Assembly (NCBI GenBank): GCA_018267515.1
Contig: JAFDYJ010000035.1
Coordinates: 77,615 to 123,972 of the forward strand
Source: Bacteroidota bacterium
GTDB taxonomy: Bacteria; Bacteroidota; Bacteroidia; Chitinophagales; Chitinophagaceae
Length of the DNA: 46,358 bases
Direction of reading: 5' to 3'
Shown here: one piece after another, positions 43,655 through 46,358 of the stretch
Layout: each line of letters opens with the position of its first letter
Position numbering within the stretch: position 1 is the stretch's first letter
The notes under the pieces: generated by a model
What the model was told of the DNA's origin: nothing
The model's database searches: none
What the model saw: only the letters and a program-made list of their open reading frames with translations
Position numbers and translations under genes: made by a program

Positions 43655-46358
43655 TTATACAACAATATTCACCATCTTCCCTTTTACAAAAATGATTTTC
43701 TTATGAGCCTTGCCATCCATCCACTTTTGTATTATTGGATTGGATAACACAATTTGCTCTACTTCCTGCTGCTTTACCTCCAACGAAATGGTAATGACAG
43801 TACGCACTTTCCCATTTATTGAAACGGGGTAGTCCTTATTGCTTTCTGTAATGTATTTCTCTTCAAACACAGGAAACGGTTGATCAAGTATGGAATCTTT
43901 ATTGCCTAATAAATGCCAGAGTTCTTCGCAAATATGCGGAGCATAAGGAGTCATTAAAATAAGTAATGGAGCCAGCACTTCTTTTTTATGGCATTTCAGA
44001 TCGGCAAGCTCATTAACCGCAATCATGAATGCGCTGACAGCAGTATTAAAAGAAAAACGTTCGGTATCTTCTTCAATTTTCTTAATGGTTTTATGAAGAA
44101 TTTTTAATTCGGCATCAGCCGCATTTTCTTCATTCCACATTTTCCCTTTTACTTCATCATAAAATAAACGCCATAGTTTTTTCAGGAAGCGATGTACTCC
44201 TTCAATGCCTTTTGTGTCCCATGGCTTGCTCATTTCCACCGGGCCAAGGAACATTTCATACATACGGAAAGTGTCAGCTCCGTATTTTGTAACCAAATCA
44301 TCTGGATTTACTGTGTTGAATTTTGATTTGGACATTTTTTCAACTTCCATTCCGCAGATATACTTTCCATCTTCCAAAATGAATTCTGCCGCTGCATATT
44401 CAGAATTTCTCCATTTTTTAAAGGCTTCAATATCCAATTCCACCCCATCCACAATGTTTACATCCACACGCAACTCGTCGGTCAACGGATATTTATCTTT
44501 TAATCCTGATGATACAAATTGATTCGTTCCATTGATACGATAAACAAACCGGCTGCTTCCCTGAATCATCCCCTGGTTCACTAATTTCTTATACGGCTCA
44601 TCAAACCCTATCAGGCCGGAATCAAATAGAAATTTCGTCCACATGCGGCTGTATAATAAATGACCCACTGCATGTTCTGTGCCGCCAATGTATAAATCCA
44701 CCTGGTTCCAGTAATCGCTGACTTTTCTATTACAAAATTCTTTTTCATTATGCGGATCCATATACCGGAGAAAATACCAGGAAGAACCGGCATAGCCGGG
44801 CATGGTATTCGTCTCCAAATGCCTTGAAGTCCATTCAGGAATATTTGCCAACGGTCCTTCTCCTTCCGGCCCCGGCTTATAACTATCCACATGCGGCAAT
44901 TCAAGCGGTAATTCTTTTTCATCAAGCGGATAAGCTATCCCGTTCTTCCAGGCAATAGGAAATGGTTCGCCCCAATAACGCTGACGGCTGAATGCCGCAT
45001 CCCGCATTTTATAATTCACTTTTCTCTTGCCGATTCCAAGTTCTTCCAATTTAGTAATAGCAACTTCAATCGCATCTTTCATCTTCATGCCATCCAGGAA
45101 ACCTGAATTTTCAAGAATCGCATCTTTGGTGGGATTGGCATCTTCACCATTATAATATTTGCCAATGATATTGGTGATGGGAATATTAAAATGATTGGCA
45201 AATTTATGATCCCGTTCATCACCGCAAGGCACCGCCATGATAGCGCCGGTACCATACCCTATCAAAACATATTCACTGATCCAAACAGGAATTCTTTTTC
45301 CGCTGAACGGATGAATGCAATACGCCCCGCTGAAAACCCCGGAAATCTTTTTTTCTGCCATCCGTTCCCGTTCGCTGCGGCTGTTTACATACTGCAGGTA
45401 TTTTTCGACCTCAGCTTTTTGCTCTTCAATTGTGATTTGTGGTACCAACTCATGCTCCGGAGCAATCACCATAAAGTCCACACCGAAAATGGTATCAGGC
45501 CTTGTAGTATAAACTTTAAGATGAGAAAATTCCAGCGAAAAGGATCCGGATGCAATTTCAAAATCCATCTCTGCGCCACTGCTTTTACCAATCCAGTTCG
45601 TTTGCATTTCTTTCATGGCTTCGCTGAAATCCACATGATTCAATCCCTCCAGCAAACGATCTGCATATTCCGTAATACGCAGATACCATTGGCGTAATTT
45701 CTTTTTTATTACGGGAAAACCTCCTCGTTCACTTACTCCATTTATTACTTCATCATTTGCCAGTACAGTCCCCAATGCTTCACACCAATTCACTTCGCCA
45801 TATCCACAATAAGCAAGACGGTATTCCATCAGAATATCATGCTTCGTTTTTTCATCAAAAGCTTGCCATTGATCCCGTGAAAAAATTCCTTTCAGCTTTT
45901 CAAAATCAGGATTGCGGATTTCAAATTTTTCATCCGGGGCCGGATGATTTATATTTCCCTCCCTTTCAAATACCGCAACCAGGTTTTCAATAGGTTCAGC
46001 TCTCTTCGTTGCCCGGTTATAAAAGCTATTATATAACTGCAGAAAGATCCATTGAGTCCATTTATAATATCCCGGTTGAGATGTATTTACTTCACGGTCC
46101 CAGTCAAAACAAAAACCGATTTTATCTAACTGGCTGCGAAAGTTTTTGATATTCGCTTCTGTAGAAATTGCGGGATGAATACCATGTTCGATAGCATATT
46201 GTTCCGCCGGCAGCCCGAAAGCATCATATCCCATCGGGTGCAGTACATTGAACCCTTTCAACCGTTTGTAACGGGCATAAATATCGCTGGCGATATAACC
46301 CAGTGGATGGCCTACATGCAATCCTGCCCCGCTGGGATAAGGGAACATATCCAGCACA
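43655..46358 (-). CDS. leuS: Leucyl-tRNA synthetase (5' end outside window)
   Basis: Class I synthetase charging tRNA-Leu. About 900 codons are visible. The first residues in the window belong to the HIGH region (LDMFPYPSGAGLHVGHPLGY), so roughly 30-40 N-terminal residues lie beyond base 46358; a GTG at 46357 is an internal valine, not the start. The CP1 editing domain (with TTRPDTIFGVDFMV and YGTGAIMAVPCGDERD) is present, as is the KMSKS loop (EKMSKSKFNTV). The anticodon-binding and C-terminal domains follow, ending in KIIFVKGKMVNIVV. Downstream is the tricorn-like gene, 110 bases away. Confidence 0.97.
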   Translation of the reverse strand, partial: VLDMFPYPSGAGLHVGHPLGYIASDIYARYKRLKGFNVLHPMGYDAFGLPAEQYAIEHGIHPAISTEANIKNFRSQLDKIGFCFDWDREVNTSQPGYYKWTQWIFLQLYNSFYNRATKRAEPIENLVAVFEREGNINHPAPDEKFEIRNPDFEKLKGIFSRDQWQAFDEKTKHDILMEYRLAYCGYGEVNWCEALGTVLANDEVINGVSERGGFPVIKKKLRQWYLRITEYADRLLEGLNHVDFSEAMKEMQTNWIGKSSGAEMDFEIASGSFSLEFSHLKVYTTRPDTIFGVDFMVIAPEHELVPQITIEEQKAEVEKYLQYVNSRSERERMAEKKISGVFSGAYCIHPFSGKRIPVWISEYVLIGYGTGAIMAVPCGDERDHKFANHFNIPITNIIGKYYNGEDANPTKDAILENSGFLDGMKMKDAIEVAITKLEELGIGKRKVNYKMRDAAFSRQRYWGEPFPIAWKNGIAYPLDEKELPLELPHVDSYKPGPEGEGPLANIPEWTSRHLETNTMPGYAGSSWYFLRYMDPHNEKEFCNRKVSDYWNQVDLYIGGTEHAVGHLLYSRMWTKFLFDSGLIGFDEPYKKLVNQGMIQGSSRFVYRINGTNQFVSSGLKDKYPLTDELRVDVNIVDGVELDIEAFKKWRNSEYAAAEFILEDGKYICGMEVEKMSKSKFNTVNPDDLVTKYGADTFRMYEMFLGPVEMSKPWDTKGIEGVHRFLKKLWRLFYDEVKGKMWNEENAADAELKILHKTIKKIEEDTERFSFNTAVSAFMIAVNELADLKCHKKEVLAPLLILMTPYAPHICEELWHLLGNKDSILDQPFPVFEEKYITESNKDYPVSINGKVRTVITISLEVKQQEVEQIVLSNPIIQKWMDGKAHKKIIFVKGKMVNIVV

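Noticed and set aside
43655-46357. Possible GTG start of leuS at 46357
   Set aside because: The codon is an internal valine just before the conserved LDMFPYPSGAG block; the family N-terminus must lie outside the window.
1-46358. CRISPR arrays, tRNA genes, prophage or defence cassettes
   Set aside because: I looked for regular direct repeats, cloverleaf-like segments, integrases, transposases, toxins and defence enzymes; none could be supported.

Overview
This 46.4 kb window looks like core chromosome of a Bacteroidota bacterium, most likely the Chitinophagaceae/Chitinophagales branch. The signs are moderately low GC, a MurF-alanine racemase fusion, gliding-motility genes gldFG, a histone-H1-like/DksA protein, a HmuY-TonB receptor pair, a tricorn-like S41 protease, almost no Shine-Dalgarno sequences, and about eleven exact copies of the Bacteroidota -7 promoter element TAnnTTTG just upstream of genes. 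I see no tRNA, rRNA, CRISPR array, transposase, integrase or prophage gene. Gene density is very high and no gene-free stretch exceeds 300 bases.

Layout. 1-5560 (minus): murF-alr (cut by the window edge), a TerC-family transporter and gldG/gldF. 5652-5996: a small secreted polyproline protein. 6063-8175 (minus): iscS-iscU-iscA iron-sulfur assembly, followed by mce. 8721-11129 (minus): rnc, fabF and acpP, with a terminator-like hairpin between acpP and fabF. 11368-12322: a GNAT acetyltransferase and a YcxB-like membrane protein, convergent. 12409-16692 (minus): ileS and a DksA-like protein with a basic tail. 16949-21718: a heme/iron-uptake island (HmuY-like lipoprotein, TonB-dependent receptor, an unrecognised 46-residue Cys-rich ORF, ChaN-like protein, AraC regulator with five clustered cysteines). 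21890-23300: lpxA overlapping a small ABC ATPase. 23340-28026 (minus): a tetR-tolC-emrA-emrB efflux operon with a well-defined promoter and operator. 28159-29824 (minus): ald and tsaE. 29922-34014 (plus): copper P-type ATPase and a RecQ helicase. 34031-36932 (minus): a membrane protein with a His/Cys motif, a HerA/DUF853 ATPase and a stand-alone GroES-like protein. 37131-38937: an OmpR-type response regulator and ruvB. 38984-43544: an F420-type NADP oxidoreductase, an M23 peptidase and a tricorn-like protease. 43655-46358: leuS (5' end cut off).

The most unusual sequence features are two palindromic REP-like elements lying in frame inside genes. One adds about 21 residues to IleS and is flanked by a 6-bp direct repeat. 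The other is an 18-bp palindrome inside the M23 peptidase. The best candidate for an under-described system is the heme island, because of the hidden small Cys-rich ORF and the Cys-clustered regulator. Most other loci are ordinary housekeeping genes.
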